Assembly (NCBI GenBank): GCA_039029135.1
Contig: JBCCGT010000026.1
Coordinates: 1-64,000, forward strand
Length of the DNA: 64,000 nt
Direction of reading: 5' to 3'
From: JALZVT01 sp039029135
GTDB lineage: Bacteria > Pseudomonadota > Gammaproteobacteria > Pseudomonadales > Azotimanducaceae
Each line of letters begins with the position of its first letter. The stretch's first letter is position 1. Position numbers and translations under genes: made by a program. Below the pieces are notes generated by a model. That model had not been told where the DNA came from. It did not search any database and worked only from the letters and a program-made list of their open reading frames with translations. Shown here piece after piece: positions 27,060-36,312 of the stretch.

Positions 27060-30000
27060 CTGAGGTCGCCGCGCAGTCGGGGCCGCAGCCCAGCGACGAA
27101 AAGCGCGGTCCCATCGCCTGGTTTGCGCGCAACGGCATCGCCGCGAATCTACTGCTCGGCGTGACCGTGGTCGCCGGCCTCGTGTCCCTGCCGAACATGC
27201 CGCAGAAGTCGTTTCCCGATCTGGATCTCAATTTCATCACGGTCTCGGTGCGCTATCTGGGCGCAGCACCCGAGGAGGTGGAGGAGGGGGTCTGCATCCG
27301 CGTCGAAGAGGCGGTCGAGGGCGTTGAGGGCATCAAGAAGTTGAGCTCGACCGCCGTGGAGGGCAACTGTCTCGTCAGCGTCGAACTGTACGATGGTACG
27401 GACACCTCGCGCGCGCTCGACGACGTCAAGAATCGGGTCGACGCGATCGACACCTTCCCGGAAGAAACGGAACAGCCCGTGATCACGCTGGTGACGCCTG
27501 CGCGCGGCGTGATCGACCTCGCGGTCACCGGACCCGATAGCGAGCGCGAGCTGAAGGTCCTCGGTCAGCGCGTGCGCGACGAGATCGCGGCGCTGCCCGG
27601 CGTGACGCAGGTCGAGCTGGCCAACTCCCGGCCCTACGAGATCTCAATCGAGGTGTCGGAGGCGTCGCTGCGTCGTTACGGCGTGTCCTTCGATGAGCTC
27701 GCGCGCTCGGTGCGGGCCGCCTCGCTTGACCTGCCCGGCGGGTCGATCAAAACGGACAGCGGCGAGATCCTGCTGCGAACCAAAGGCCAGGCCTACTGGG
27801 GCGAAGACTTCGAGCGCCTGGTTGTGCTGACGCGCGCTGACGGCACGCGCGTGAGGCTCGCGGACGTCGCGAGCGTGGTCGACGGTTTCGAGGATACGGA
27901 GCAGAAGCTGTGGTTCGATGGCAAGCCGGCCGCGCTGATTCGCGTCGCCCGCATCGGTGATCAGGATGTTCTGGACATTGCGAACAAGGTGAAGCGCTAT
28001 ATCGCCGCGGCGCCTTCGCGGCTGCCGCAGGGCGTGCAGGTCAGCATCTGGAGCGACGAGTCGAAGTTTCTGCGCGATCGGCTCGATACGCTGCTCGACA
28101 GCGCGCGGCAGGGATTTCTGCTGGTGCTGCTGCTGCTCGCCGCGTTTCTGCGGCCGCGGCTGTCGTTCTGGGTCAGCGTCGGCGTCCCTGTCGCGTTCTG
28201 CGGCGCGATCTTTCTGCTGTCGCTACTCGGCAAGTCCATCGACGGCATCTCGACTTTCGGCTTCATTCTGGTGCTGGGTATCCTGGTCGATGATGCGGTC
28301 GTCGTCGGCGAGCGCGTCTTCTCGCTGCAGTCGCAGGCCGCGCAGCGCGCAGGGGTTGGCGTCAACGAACTGAGCAGCGCGGCGCTGATGCGCGGCGCGA
28401 TCGCGGGTACGCGTGCGGTGTCCATGCCGGTCATCTTCGGCGTGCTGACGACGGCCGCTGCGTTCGGTCCGGTGCTGTTTGGTCCGGGAACGATCGGTCA
28501 GATACAGAATCTGATCGCGACGGTCGTGCTGTGCTGCCTCGCGTTTTCGCTCATCGAATCCCAGCTGGTGCTGCCGGCGCATCTCGGACATCGCCGCGTG
28601 AAGAGCGCGGCGGGAGAGGTCAGCCTGCTGCTGATACCGCTGCTCGGCATTGCGCTGCTCGAGATTTCCTGGAGCACCCGCAGCTTCATCGCGCTGGTGA
28701 TCGCGACGGTTGCGCTGCTGCTGGCGTGGCATGTGAACGGCGGCTTCGAGCACTTCTGTGCGCGCGTCATCTCCGCGCAGCAGCGCTTCTCGGAGGCGCT
28801 GGAGCGCACGATACAGACGCGCTTTCGGGCGCTCGTGGCGCGCGCCACCGACGCGCGCTACGTTACTGCCGCGATCGCGCTGGCGGCGCTGATCGCCACG
28901 CTCGGCGCGCTGGCCGGTGGCCACATGCCGTTTTCGTTTTTTCCTGCCGTGCCGGGTGACCGTGTCATTGCGAAGCTGACGATGCCGCTGGGTACGCCGG
29001 TGGAAAAAACGGAAGCCATCGTGCAGCGCATCGCCGCCGAGGGCGCCCGGCTGCGCGACGACTATCGAGCGCGCGATCCGCTGGCGCCGCCCGTGACGCA
29101 CATGCTGGCGGCCATCGGCGGTCAGCCCATGAGCAGCGGCGGCGGTGGCCCCAACTTTTCGCCGAGCGTATCGACCGCCGGCGGCTATCTCGCCGAGGTC
29201 ACGCTGCAGCTCACGCCGGGCGAGGAGCGCGAGGTGACCACGCTCGAGATCTCGCGGCGCTGGCGGGACGCGGTGGGCGCCGTTCCCGAGGCCACCGAGC
29301 TCACCTTCGATGCGTCGGGGTTTTCGGTGGGCAACGAGATCGATATCCAGCTCGAGGGCGACGATCTGCTCGAGCTGGCGGAGGTGGCTCGTCGCGTCCG
29401 CGACGGGCTCGGCGAGTACCCGGGTGTCATCGATATCAGCGACTCGTTCCGCGCCGGCAAGCAGGAGCTGCGCCTCGACGTGCTGCCCGCAGGCGAGGTG
29501 CTCGGCGTCTCGCTGGGTACCCTCGCGCGTCAGATGCGACAGGCGTTCTACGGCGACGAGGTGCAGCGCATACAGCGCGGCCGGGACGACGTGCGTGTCA
29601 TGCTGCGCTACACCGAGGCCGAGCGCCGCTCGCTGGGGACGCTGGACAGCATGCGGATTCGCACCGCCAGCGGCTCTGAGGTGCCGTTCGTTACGGTGGC
29701 CGACGCCCGACTCGGCACCGGCTATTCGTCGATTCTGCGTAGCGACAGTCGCCGCGTGGTCAACGTGACTGCGGACGTCGACCGGTCCGTTATCACCGCG
29801 AACGAGGTGCTGGCCCAATTCGGCAACGGGCCGATCCAGGGCATCATGCGCGACTATCCAACCGTCGATTTCAGTCTCGAGGGCGCGCAGCGCCAGCAGG
29901 GCGAGTCGTTTCAGAGCATGGTGTCCCTGCTGATACTCGCACTGTTCATCATCTACGCGCTGCTGGCGATTCCGCTGCAGTCCTATGTGCAGCCGCTGAT

Positions 30001-30436
30001 CATCATGTCGGTGATCCCGTTTGCCTTCGCGGGCGCGATCTGGGGTCACCTCATCATGAAGTCCGCAGGGCTGCTCGCCAGCATGGCGATCATGTCGGTG
30101 ATGGGCTTCATCGCGGCGTCGGGCGTCGTCGTCAACTCATCGCTCGTCCTGGTCCACGGCATCAACACCCGGCTGCGCGACGGTATGCCGCTGCGCGACG
30201 CGGTCGTCGAGTCGGCGGTGACCCGCTGCCGTCCGATCGTGCTGACGTCGCTCACCACCTTCGCGGGTCTGTCGCCGCTGCTGTTGAATCAGAGCGTGCA
30301 GGCGGGCGTGTTGATCCCGATGGCGACCTCGGTTGCCTTTGGCGTGATCTTCGCGACCCTTGTGACCCTGCTGGTCGTGCCCTCGGGCTACCGCATTCTT
30401 GAAGATCTCGGTCTGATCGCCGGCGACGAGCGCTAG
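27056..30436 (+). CDS. RND family efflux permease
   Basis: Resistance-nodulation-division pump of 1126 residues starting at a GTG coupled to the adaptor gene. Features: first TM WFARNGIAANLLLGVTVVAGLV, the porter domain start PQKSFPDLDLNFITVSV with GAAPEEVEEGV, and two six-helix blocks each followed by a large periplasmic loop. The proton-relay Asp pair is present in TM4 (LGILVDDAVVVGERV, about residue 411). The second half contains PLQSYVQPLIIMSVIPFAFAGAIWGHL. It would export hydrophobic or anionic compounds using the proton gradient. The substrate range cannot be predicted, but the pump branch is HAE-like rather than metal-exporting. Confidence 0.92.
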   Translation: MTEVAAQSGPQPSDEKRGPIAWFARNGIAANLLLGVTVVAGLVSLPNMPQKSFPDLDLNFITVSVRYLGAAPEEVEEGVCIRVEEAVEGVEGIKKLSSTAVEGNCLVSVELYDGTDTSRALDDVKNRVDAIDTFPEETEQPVITLVTPARGVIDLAVTGPDSERELKVLGQRVRDEIAALPGVTQVELANSRPYEISIEVSEASLRRYGVSFDELARSVRAASLDLPGGSIKTDSGEILLRTKGQAYWGEDFERLVVLTRADGTRVRLADVASVVDGFEDTEQKLWFDGKPAALIRVARIGDQDVLDIANKVKRYIAAAPSRLPQGVQVSIWSDESKFLRDRLDTLLDSARQGFLLVLLLLAAFLRPRLSFWVSVGVPVAFCGAIFLLSLLGKSIDGISTFGFILVLGILVDDAVVVGERVFSLQSQAAQRAGVGVNELSSAALMRGAIAGTRAVSMPVIFGVLTTAAAFGPVLFGPGTIGQIQNLIATVVLCCLAFSLIESQLVLPAHLGHRRVKSAAGEVSLLLIPLLGIALLEISWSTRSFIALVIATVALLLAWHVNGGFEHFCARVISAQQRFSEALERTIQTRFRALVARATDARYVTAAIALAALIATLGALAGGHMPFSFFPAVPGDRVIAKLTMPLGTPVEKTEAIVQRIAAEGARLRDDYRARDPLAPPVTHMLAAIGGQPMSSGGGGPNFSPSVSTAGGYLAEVTLQLTPGEEREVTTLEISRRWRDAVGAVPEATELTFDASGFSVGNEIDIQLEGDDLLELAEVARRVRDGLGEYPGVIDISDSFRAGKQELRLDVLPAGEVLGVSLGTLARQMRQAFYGDEVQRIQRGRDDVRVMLRYTEAERRSLGTLDSMRIRTASGSEVPFVTVADARLGTGYSSILRSDSRRVVNVTADVDRSVITANEVLAQFGNGPIQGIMRDYPTVDFSLEGAQRQQGESFQSMVSLLILALFIIYALLAIPLQSYVQPLIIMSVIPFAFAGAIWGHLIMKSAGLLASMAIMSVMGFIAASGVVVNSSLVLVHGINTRLRDGMPLRDAVVESAVTRCRPIVLTSLTTFAGLSPLLLNQSVQAGVLIPMATSVAFGVIFATLVTLLVVPSGYRILEDLGLIAGDER

Positions 30437-32502
30437 CCGGCGGCGTCCTGGGGACGACTAACGGTTGTCGCGGCCGCCTCCGCAGTCGGCGTTTGCGCCA
30501 TATGCTCGGTCAAGAACTCGAGCAGGGTGCGGGCGAACAGCATCCGGTTGGCCTGCAGGCTGAGGTGGTGATTGCCGTCGGGTAGCTCCAGATAGCGCCA
30601 CAGCGCGCCGTTTTTCATGGCTTTCGCCATGCGCCGGCTCTGGCTGACGCGCACGACGCGATCCTTCTCGCCGTGCGCCAGCATGACGGGCGTTCTGATT
30701 TCGTCCACGCGCTCCCGCGGCGAGTTGGTGCGCAGCATGCTGCGGTCCCGCCAGAGTCGCCCGATGTGGCGCACGCCGTATTCGCCGCCGATGTAGTCCC
30801 CCGCGTCGCGCACGATCTCGCGCAGGTCGCTTACGCCGTTGAGGCTGGCCGCGCAGGCGTACATCTCGGGTTCCTTGACCACGCCCATCAGTGCCGCGTA
30901 GCCGCCGTAGGAACTGCCGAAGATGCAGATTCTGCTGGCATCCGCCAGGCCCTGGTCGATTAACCAGCGCGTGCCATCGGTGATGTCGTCCTGCATCGCC
31001 TGGCCCCACTGCTTCTTGCCGGCATTCTTGAATTCGAGGCCGTAGCCGGTCGAGCCGCGGAAGTTGAGCTGCAGCACGCCGTAGCCCGCCGCCGTGAGCA
31101 TCTGCGTCATCCAGTCGTAGCTGAAGTAGTCCCGCGCGTGGGGACCGCCGTGCGGATGGACGATGAATGGCAGGCCTTTGGCGGTCTTCAGCGTCAGGTC
31201 CACGGGCAGCGTGACGTAGCCCGGTATCACCAGCCCGTCGCGCGCCGTGAACTCGACGCCGAACATTCGACCCGGGGCGCGCTCCATCATCTTCGGGTAG
31301 CGCGAGGTGAAGTAATCGAGGCGCTTCTTTGCGCCATTGTACAGGTAGTAGTGCGTGGGCGCGTCATCGCTCGTAGAGCCGATGATGGCCTTGGAATAGT
31401 CGTCGGACCAGTGCGCGACAAAGTTATAGGTGTCTTCGAAGTTTTTGTCGGCGAGCGCCTTGAGTGCGGCGAGCGTCGGATTGCGATAGTCGTTTTCGAC
31501 CTCATCGCTTTCGTAGTAGACGACGTCGATGGCGTCGCCGCGCGCGTTCAGTTTGATGTTAGATACGTCGCTGTGAGGATGGCCGGCGATCTGTTCGCCA
31601 AACTCGCCGGTCCGCACGTCGAACGCTCTGACATCGCCGAAGCCGGTGTCCGTCGGGCACTGCACCCAGGCCTCGTTCAGATCGTGGGTGGGCAGCTCAA
31701 GGACCTCGCACGCGCGTTCGAGCAGGCCGCTGTGATTGTGCCAGGTGCCGTCCGCGTCCTTTAGTCGTGCGATTGCCTCCTCATCGTTGCGCCGAATACC
31801 GAAGCCGTATCTGACGTTCCCCAGCTTGTCAGCCTCCCACGAGTAGATGCGCGCCGCCGGCCGCTGATAGTGGCGATTGGGCAACCGCATGGCACTGAGT
31901 TTGACGAGCTTGACCGCGGGCGCGTCGGCCCGCTCGGGATTGCCCTGAATCAGAATGTGATCGGGCTTGCCGGCCACCGTGCCGAGGAAGCGATCCTGAA
32001 TCTGGATGAAGCCCGGGCTGCGCTGCTTGGTGAACATTAGCCAGCCTTTGCGCTCGCGGGCGTCGATGACAAACAGGCGGGTCACGCTGACGGGCGTTCC
32101 CCCGAGCCGTGTTGGCAGCGTGACGCTCACCAGCAATTGATGGTCCGAGATCCAATTCGTCCAATTGAAGCGCCAGTCGCCCGTGCTGGCCGCGTAGGGC
32201 TCATAGCTGTCGTCGTCCAGATTCTGGATCAAGAGTGTGGGCACGCCGGCCTCGCTGGCGTAGACCGCGGATAGGTGGGTGCCACCCCGCGACAGTCTGA
32301 TCTGCCCGACGTTCGGCAGCCTGGCGAAGTCCTCTAGCGCATAGGCACCAAGGTCGACCGCTGCAGCCTCGAGCCGGCTGCACAGCGCGAAGGGTGTGAC
32401 GACGGCGAGCAGCGCCGCGATGGCTTTTGTCCTTGCTGTGGGTCCGTGTTGCTGCAAAGCGTGCTCCCTGCGTTTTTTTTGCTTGTGTGGCCGTCGGCTC
32501 AT
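30433..32502 (-). CDS. S9 family prolyl oligopeptidase
   Basis: Serine peptidase of up to 689 residues. A signal-like segment (TKAIAALLAVVTPFALCSRLEA) directs it to the periplasm. A seven-bladed propeller fills the first ~430 residues. The alpha/beta hydrolase domain carries HPHGGPHARD, the nucleophile elbow GSSYGGYAAL, the Asp loop HGEKDRVV and the catalytic His in PDGNHHLSL. It cleaves short peptides, probably after Pro or as a dipeptidyl/acylaminoacyl peptidase. The ATG at 32502 gives a very basic leader; a TTG at 32457 preceded by GGGAG would give a more usual signal peptide. The end overlaps the convergent pump gene by 4 bp. Confidence 0.9.
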   Translation of the reverse strand: MSRRPHKQKKRREHALQQHGPTARTKAIAALLAVVTPFALCSRLEAAAVDLGAYALEDFARLPNVGQIRLSRGGTHLSAVYASEAGVPTLLIQNLDDDSYEPYAASTGDWRFNWTNWISDHQLLVSVTLPTRLGGTPVSVTRLFVIDARERKGWLMFTKQRSPGFIQIQDRFLGTVAGKPDHILIQGNPERADAPAVKLVKLSAMRLPNRHYQRPAARIYSWEADKLGNVRYGFGIRRNDEEAIARLKDADGTWHNHSGLLERACEVLELPTHDLNEAWVQCPTDTGFGDVRAFDVRTGEFGEQIAGHPHSDVSNIKLNARGDAIDVVYYESDEVENDYRNPTLAALKALADKNFEDTYNFVAHWSDDYSKAIIGSTSDDAPTHYYLYNGAKKRLDYFTSRYPKMMERAPGRMFGVEFTARDGLVIPGYVTLPVDLTLKTAKGLPFIVHPHGGPHARDYFSYDWMTQMLTAAGYGVLQLNFRGSTGYGLEFKNAGKKQWGQAMQDDITDGTRWLIDQGLADASRICIFGSSYGGYAALMGVVKEPEMYACAASLNGVSDLREIVRDAGDYIGGEYGVRHIGRLWRDRSMLRTNSPRERVDEIRTPVMLAHGEKDRVVRVSQSRRMAKAMKNGALWRYLELPDGNHHLSLQANRMLFARTLLEFLTEHMAQTPTAEAAATTVSRPQDAAG

Positions 32503-32530
32503 TGTCCGCTCATGTCTCTGGCCGAGCTTT

Positions 32531-32575
32531 GTCTGAGTGTGCGTTGTCTGAATGTGCGTTGTCTGGCTGTGGCGT
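32531..32575. repeat. Three-copy 15-bp tandem repeat
   Basis: GTCTGAGTGTGCGTT, GTCTGAATGTGCGTT and GTCTGGCTGTGGCGT lie head to tail in the 98-bp gap between the ADP-ribosylglycohydrolase stop and the S9 peptidase start. The first two copies differ at one base, the third at several. A recent slippage product; it sits in the upstream leader of the peptidase gene. Confidence 0.75.
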
Positions 32576-32600
32576 GTTGCTCTTATCTCCCAGCGCTCCT

Positions 32601-34670
32601 CTAAGCCAGCGGCGCGATCGACAGCGCCTGGGTGGCGCTGCGGCCGGTGTCGATCAAGAGCGCAACGCCGCCGTCTGCGAGCGCGCCGTCGCGCGCGTGC
32701 AGCACCTGATCGTTGACGCTGCCACGCAGCTTGTCGCCGTCGACCTGGAGCTCAAAGCGATAGGTGCGACCGAATTCGACGCTCGCCTCGCACTCGGCGA
32801 GCACGGTCGTGCCTTCGTATTCCCGCACGAGCTGTAGCTTCTGCGCCTGCGCGTTCAAAAGCAGGGCGTAGTAGCGGCGCAGACCCTGATAGCGCGCCAC
32901 CAGGCCGGCCCGGTCGGCCAGATGTGGCGTGACATCCGCGCTGACGCGGTAAGCGCGCCACGAACGGCAGCCGTAGCTCAACAGGCCGGTGCCCTCGTTC
33001 TGCATCAGCCGAAACGGTTCGGCGATGTGCCAGAGGGTATCCAGGGAACTGACCCAGGCGCGCTGCCACATAACGCTGCTGCGATCCGGGCGCGTCAGCG
33101 TCACCCGCGGGGCGCCGTCCCAAGACAGCTCGTGGAGACGGGCCTCGCCGGCGCCGGTGCGGACGCCGACCTGTGCGATGGGGTAGCCGCCCAGATCCGG
33201 TACCTCCCAGGTCAGGGCGAGCGTCGAACCCGCGTCGATCTCGGTCGCCGGTCCAAGCAATAGACGGGTGTCGTCGTTCTCATCGAAGACGCGAATCGCG
33301 AGCTGCGCGCTCGTCTTCGCTTGCGCCGCCGAGACCTGAGCGCGCAGCCGCTGGCCCGGATTCAGCTGCGGCGTCGCTACCAGCGCGTAGCCGCCGCGGT
33401 GGAAAAAGCGGGAGGTTGCGAGCGAATCGACGAACACGTCGCGCAGCGCGAGCGCCGACTCGCCCTGGGCAGCGCTTAGCAGCAGCGCGCCGCCGTCCTC
33501 GGCCGTGTGCCGCAGCGAGCCCGCCTCGGCCTGAAAGCCCTGGACCGCGCCCGGCATCGCGAAGTCGATCGCGGCCTCCGCGGGCAGCGTCGTCGGCTCG
33601 CCGCGGGCACCGCGGACGAAGCTGATGATCCGCTGGCTCTCGGTCCAGGCGTCGGAGATCGCGCGCCCGCCGTCCGCGGTCGGCAGATAGCAGCGGTCCG
33701 CGACCGGCTCGCGCAGGTGCGGCGTGAGTCCCGCCAGCCCGACGCTGATGCCCATGAGACAGCCGAGGTTGCCGGAGTTGCAGTCGGTGTCCCAGCCGGC
33801 CGTGTTGACCACCTGCATGGCCTTCGCAAAGTCGCCATCGGCGTGCAGCAGGCCCATCACGATGAGCGCATGATTCGGCACCATGTGGCAGTTGCCGCCG
33901 TATTTGTCGTAGCCATAGCGCGCCTGGATCTCGCGCATGGTTGTCCGCCAGTCGTCGGGATTGCGTGCGTGCCAGTCGCGGACGTCGTCGATCAGGCGGC
34001 GGATCAGGGAGTCGCGCGGAATGACGCCAACCGCCGCATCGAGCTGGCTGTTGGCGTCCGGCGTGACGACCGCCTGGGCCTCGGCCGCCGCTAGCGCCAT
34101 CGCGCCGTGCAGCGCCTCGCCGTCGTGGGAGACCGACCCCGCGCGCCGCGCGAGCGCCGCGGCGGCCTCCGGGTCACCGGGGCACAGCATGGCCCAGCCG
34201 TCGATGAAGATCTGCGCGCCGATCTGTTCGGCGACGACCTGACCGTTCAGCGCCATGGATCCCGAACGTGGCGCGGGGATGCCTGCCTTCAATCGCAGGT
34301 AGGCGGTGTGCTCGGTCGAATTGCCCATGCCACCCCACCAGAGCACCGAGTGTCCCTCGATCAGATAGTTGAGCCAGCTGTTGCCGATGTCCTCGGCGGT
34401 GAGGTCGTAGTCGAGTCCCTGGTCCTCGAAGGCCCGCAGGAAGGTGAAGGTGCCGGCGATGTCGTCGTCGGTGACGATCAGTCGGGTGCCGAGTCGCTCG
34501 TGGACGTAGTCGGTAATGTCGCCCAGCTCGCGCTCGATGCGGGCGTTGTCCCAGCCCTCGAAGGGCCGGCCCAAATAGACGCCGATCAGCTTGCCGAGGA
34601 CGCCCGCGTAGATCTTCTCCTCGAAGGCGCGATCGAGCGGATAGGTGTTCGGTACGGTTTGCGTTGACAT
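32601..34670 (-). CDS. ADP-ribosylglycohydrolase family protein with C-terminal extension
   Basis: Protein of 689 residues, about twice the usual ARH length. The N-terminal half has ARH signatures: VYLGRPFEGWDN, the metal-binding run VTDDDIAGTFTFL, and the second metal site NTAGWDTDCNSGNLGCLMG. The C-terminal ~340 residues look like beta-sandwich domains (LQLVREYEGTTVLAE ... FELQVDGDKLRGSVNDQVL), resembling concanavalin-like/DUF1080-type folds that bind carbohydrate. No signal peptide is seen. GGGGAGGAG precedes the ATG. ARH-like enzymes remove ADP-ribose or act on other N- or O-glycosidic bonds, and the fused domains point towards a glycoside substrate. Whether it acts on protein-bound ADP-ribose is doubtful. 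Confidence 0.85.
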   Translation of the reverse strand: MSTQTVPNTYPLDRAFEEKIYAGVLGKLIGVYLGRPFEGWDNARIERELGDITDYVHERLGTRLIVTDDDIAGTFTFLRAFEDQGLDYDLTAEDIGNSWLNYLIEGHSVLWWGGMGNSTEHTAYLRLKAGIPAPRSGSMALNGQVVAEQIGAQIFIDGWAMLCPGDPEAAAALARRAGSVSHDGEALHGAMALAAAEAQAVVTPDANSQLDAAVGVIPRDSLIRRLIDDVRDWHARNPDDWRTTMREIQARYGYDKYGGNCHMVPNHALIVMGLLHADGDFAKAMQVVNTAGWDTDCNSGNLGCLMGISVGLAGLTPHLREPVADRCYLPTADGGRAISDAWTESQRIISFVRGARGEPTTLPAEAAIDFAMPGAVQGFQAEAGSLRHTAEDGGALLLSAAQGESALALRDVFVDSLATSRFFHRGGYALVATPQLNPGQRLRAQVSAAQAKTSAQLAIRVFDENDDTRLLLGPATEIDAGSTLALTWEVPDLGGYPIAQVGVRTGAGEARLHELSWDGAPRVTLTRPDRSSVMWQRAWVSSLDTLWHIAEPFRLMQNEGTGLLSYGCRSWRAYRVSADVTPHLADRAGLVARYQGLRRYYALLLNAQAQKLQLVREYEGTTVLAECEASVEFGRTYRFELQVDGDKLRGSVNDQVLHARDGALADGGVALLIDTGRSATQALSIAPLA

Positions 34671-34751
34671 GACGGCTCCTCCCCAGGCGGCCGGTGATCA
34701 GGTCGATTGTAGGGCATAGCTCGAGCGGGGGAAGCGGGTGCCCGGCCATGC

Positions 34752-34779
34752 TTGTCAGGGCGGGTTTCGGCTCTATAAT
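34752..34779 (+). promoter_or_regulatory. Sigma-70-type promoter of the sulfite oxidase operon
   Basis: TTGTCA (34752-34757) and a perfect TATAAT (34774-34779) separated by 16 bp. Transcription would start near 34786, leaving a leader of about 195 nt before the sulfite oxidase-type gene. This is one of the few near-consensus promoters readable in this GC-rich window. Confidence 0.7.
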
Positions 34780-34791
34780 CCCATTTACGTT

Positions 34792-34811
34792 ATTTCTGTA
34801 ATGACAGAAAT
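34792..34811. promoter_or_regulatory. Operator-like inverted repeat
   Basis: ATTTCTG and CAGAAAT form a perfect 7-bp inverted repeat around TAATGA. It begins a few bases downstream of the predicted transcription start, the classic position of a repressor operator. No regulator gene is adjacent, so the ligand and protein are unknown. Confidence 0.55.
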
Positions 34812-34827
34812 GTCGCTACGGCCGCCC

Positions 34828-34851
34828 CCTGCGGGACTCGTTGCCCGCAGG
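34828..34851 (+). promoter_or_regulatory. Leader hairpin of the sulfite oxidase operon
   Basis: CCTGCGGG pairs perfectly with CCCGCAGG around ACTCGTTG within the predicted 5' leader. No U-run follows, so it is not an intrinsic terminator. It may stabilise the mRNA or belong to a larger leader structure. Confidence 0.5.
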
Positions 34852-34981
34852 ACCGAGCAGGAAATAGCGTCTGCCCGCGCGGTGCGGCCGACGAGGCTTG
34901 GTCACCGCGTCAGCCGCGCCGGGCAGGCAGAGTTTGCCGGGTCCTGTAGGCTAGCGCCTCTTTGAGGCCGCCAAGGACGCC

Positions 34982-36307
34982 ATGCTCCGAAAAACCCTGC
35001 TCCGAAAAAGCAAGAGACCGCGAACGCTGGACTCGCGGCAGCCGTCCTTAGCCGCTCATCGACCATCTGCCCCGCGCGGCGCGACGGACCAGCCGCGTCT
35101 TCTCAGTCGGCGGCGCGCGCTGCGCTTGGCCGCGCGCGCGACCGGAATGGTCGCACTCGGGCCGCTGCTGCTGCGCGCGCAGACGGCTGCTGCACCGACG
35201 GCGGCCGCACCCAACGCGCTGCTCGTCTCGCACGGCAAACCGGACCTGCGCCTGCTCAACGACCGACCCATTAACGCCGAGACCCCTGCGCACCTGCTAG
35301 ACGACGAGGTCACGCCGGCCGAACGTTTTTTCGTCCGCAACAACGGCGTGCCGCCGACGGACGTTGATCCCGCGAACTGGTCGCTGACCATCGGCGGGGA
35401 GTCCTGTCTGCGGCCGCGCAGTTTCTCGATCGCACAACTGCGCTCTGAGTTCACGCAGCGCTCGCTGCGGCTGGTCGTCGAGTGTGGCGGCAACGGTCGT
35501 GCGGAGTTTCGCCCGCGGGCCAGCGGCAATCAGTGGACCACCGGCGCGGTCGCGTGCGCCGAATGGACCGGCGTGCCGCTGCGCGAGGTGCTCGCCCGCT
35601 GCGGCGTCGGGGCGGACGCGGTCTATGTGGCCTACGTCGGCGCCGATAAACACCTGTCGGGCGCTGACAAACGCACGATCTCACGCGGCGTGCCCATCGC
35701 GAAGGCCATGGAGGCCGAATCGCTCCTCGCGTTCGAGATGAACGGCGCGCCGATTCCGCTCTTGCACGGCGCGCCGCTGCGGCTCGTCATCGGCGGCTGG
35801 CCGGGCTCCGTGGCTGGCAAGTGGCTGACGGACATTCTGGTGCGGGATCGGGTCCACGACGGCCCGAAGATGGGCGGCAAGTCCTATCGCGTGCCCTGCG
35901 AGAGCGTGGCCCCCGGTGCCAAGGTTGCCGATGACGACATGTGCATCATCGAGTCGATGCCGGTGAAGTCGCTGATCACCCACCCGGAATCCGGCGTGCG
36001 GGTCACGGCGGGGCAGCCGCTCGAACTGCGCGGCCACGCCTGGGCCGGCGACCGGCAAGTCAGTCGGGTAGAGGTCTCGACCGACTACGGCGCAACCTGG
36101 TCGCCGGCGACGCTATCGCCGCCGCCCAATCGGCTGGCCTGGCAGCGGTTTCGCGCGCGCGTGGTGCCGCCAAGTCCAGGCTACTACGAGGTCTGGGCGC
36201 GCGCGACGGACGAGGTGGGTGTCAGTCAGCCGATGCTGCTGCCGGGCTGGAATCCGAAGGGCTATCTGAACAACGCCTGTCACCGCATCGCCGTGCAGGC
36301 GGTGTAG
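34982..36307 (+). CDS. Sulfite oxidase-type molybdopterin protein
   Basis: Molybdenum-cofactor enzyme of 441 residues in the sulfite oxidase fold. A Tat-type signal is present: SRRRAL at 42-47 followed by a hydrophobic run, after an unusually long basic N-region. The MoCo-ligating Cys is C168 in VVECGGNGR, closest to SoxC/sulfite dehydrogenase forms. The dimerisation domain follows (VSRVEVSTDYGATWSPATL ... YEVWARATDEVGVSQP). It would oxidise sulfite to sulfate in the periplasm and pass electrons to the cytochrome encoded immediately downstream. AAGGA lies just before the ATG. A promoter and operator are visible upstream. Confidence 0.88.
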   Translation: MLRKTLLRKSKRPRTLDSRQPSLAAHRPSAPRGATDQPRLLSRRRALRLAARATGMVALGPLLLRAQTAAAPTAAAPNALLVSHGKPDLRLLNDRPINAETPAHLLDDEVTPAERFFVRNNGVPPTDVDPANWSLTIGGESCLRPRSFSIAQLRSEFTQRSLRLVVECGGNGRAEFRPRASGNQWTTGAVACAEWTGVPLREVLARCGVGADAVYVAYVGADKHLSGADKRTISRGVPIAKAMEAESLLAFEMNGAPIPLLHGAPLRLVIGGWPGSVAGKWLTDILVRDRVHDGPKMGGKSYRVPCESVAPGAKVADDDMCIIESMPVKSLITHPESGVRVTAGQPLELRGHAWAGDRQVSRVEVSTDYGATWSPATLSPPPNRLAWQRFRARVVPPSPGYYEVWARATDEVGVSQPMLLPGWNPKGYLNNACHRIAVQAV

Positions 36308-36312
36308 CCGCC

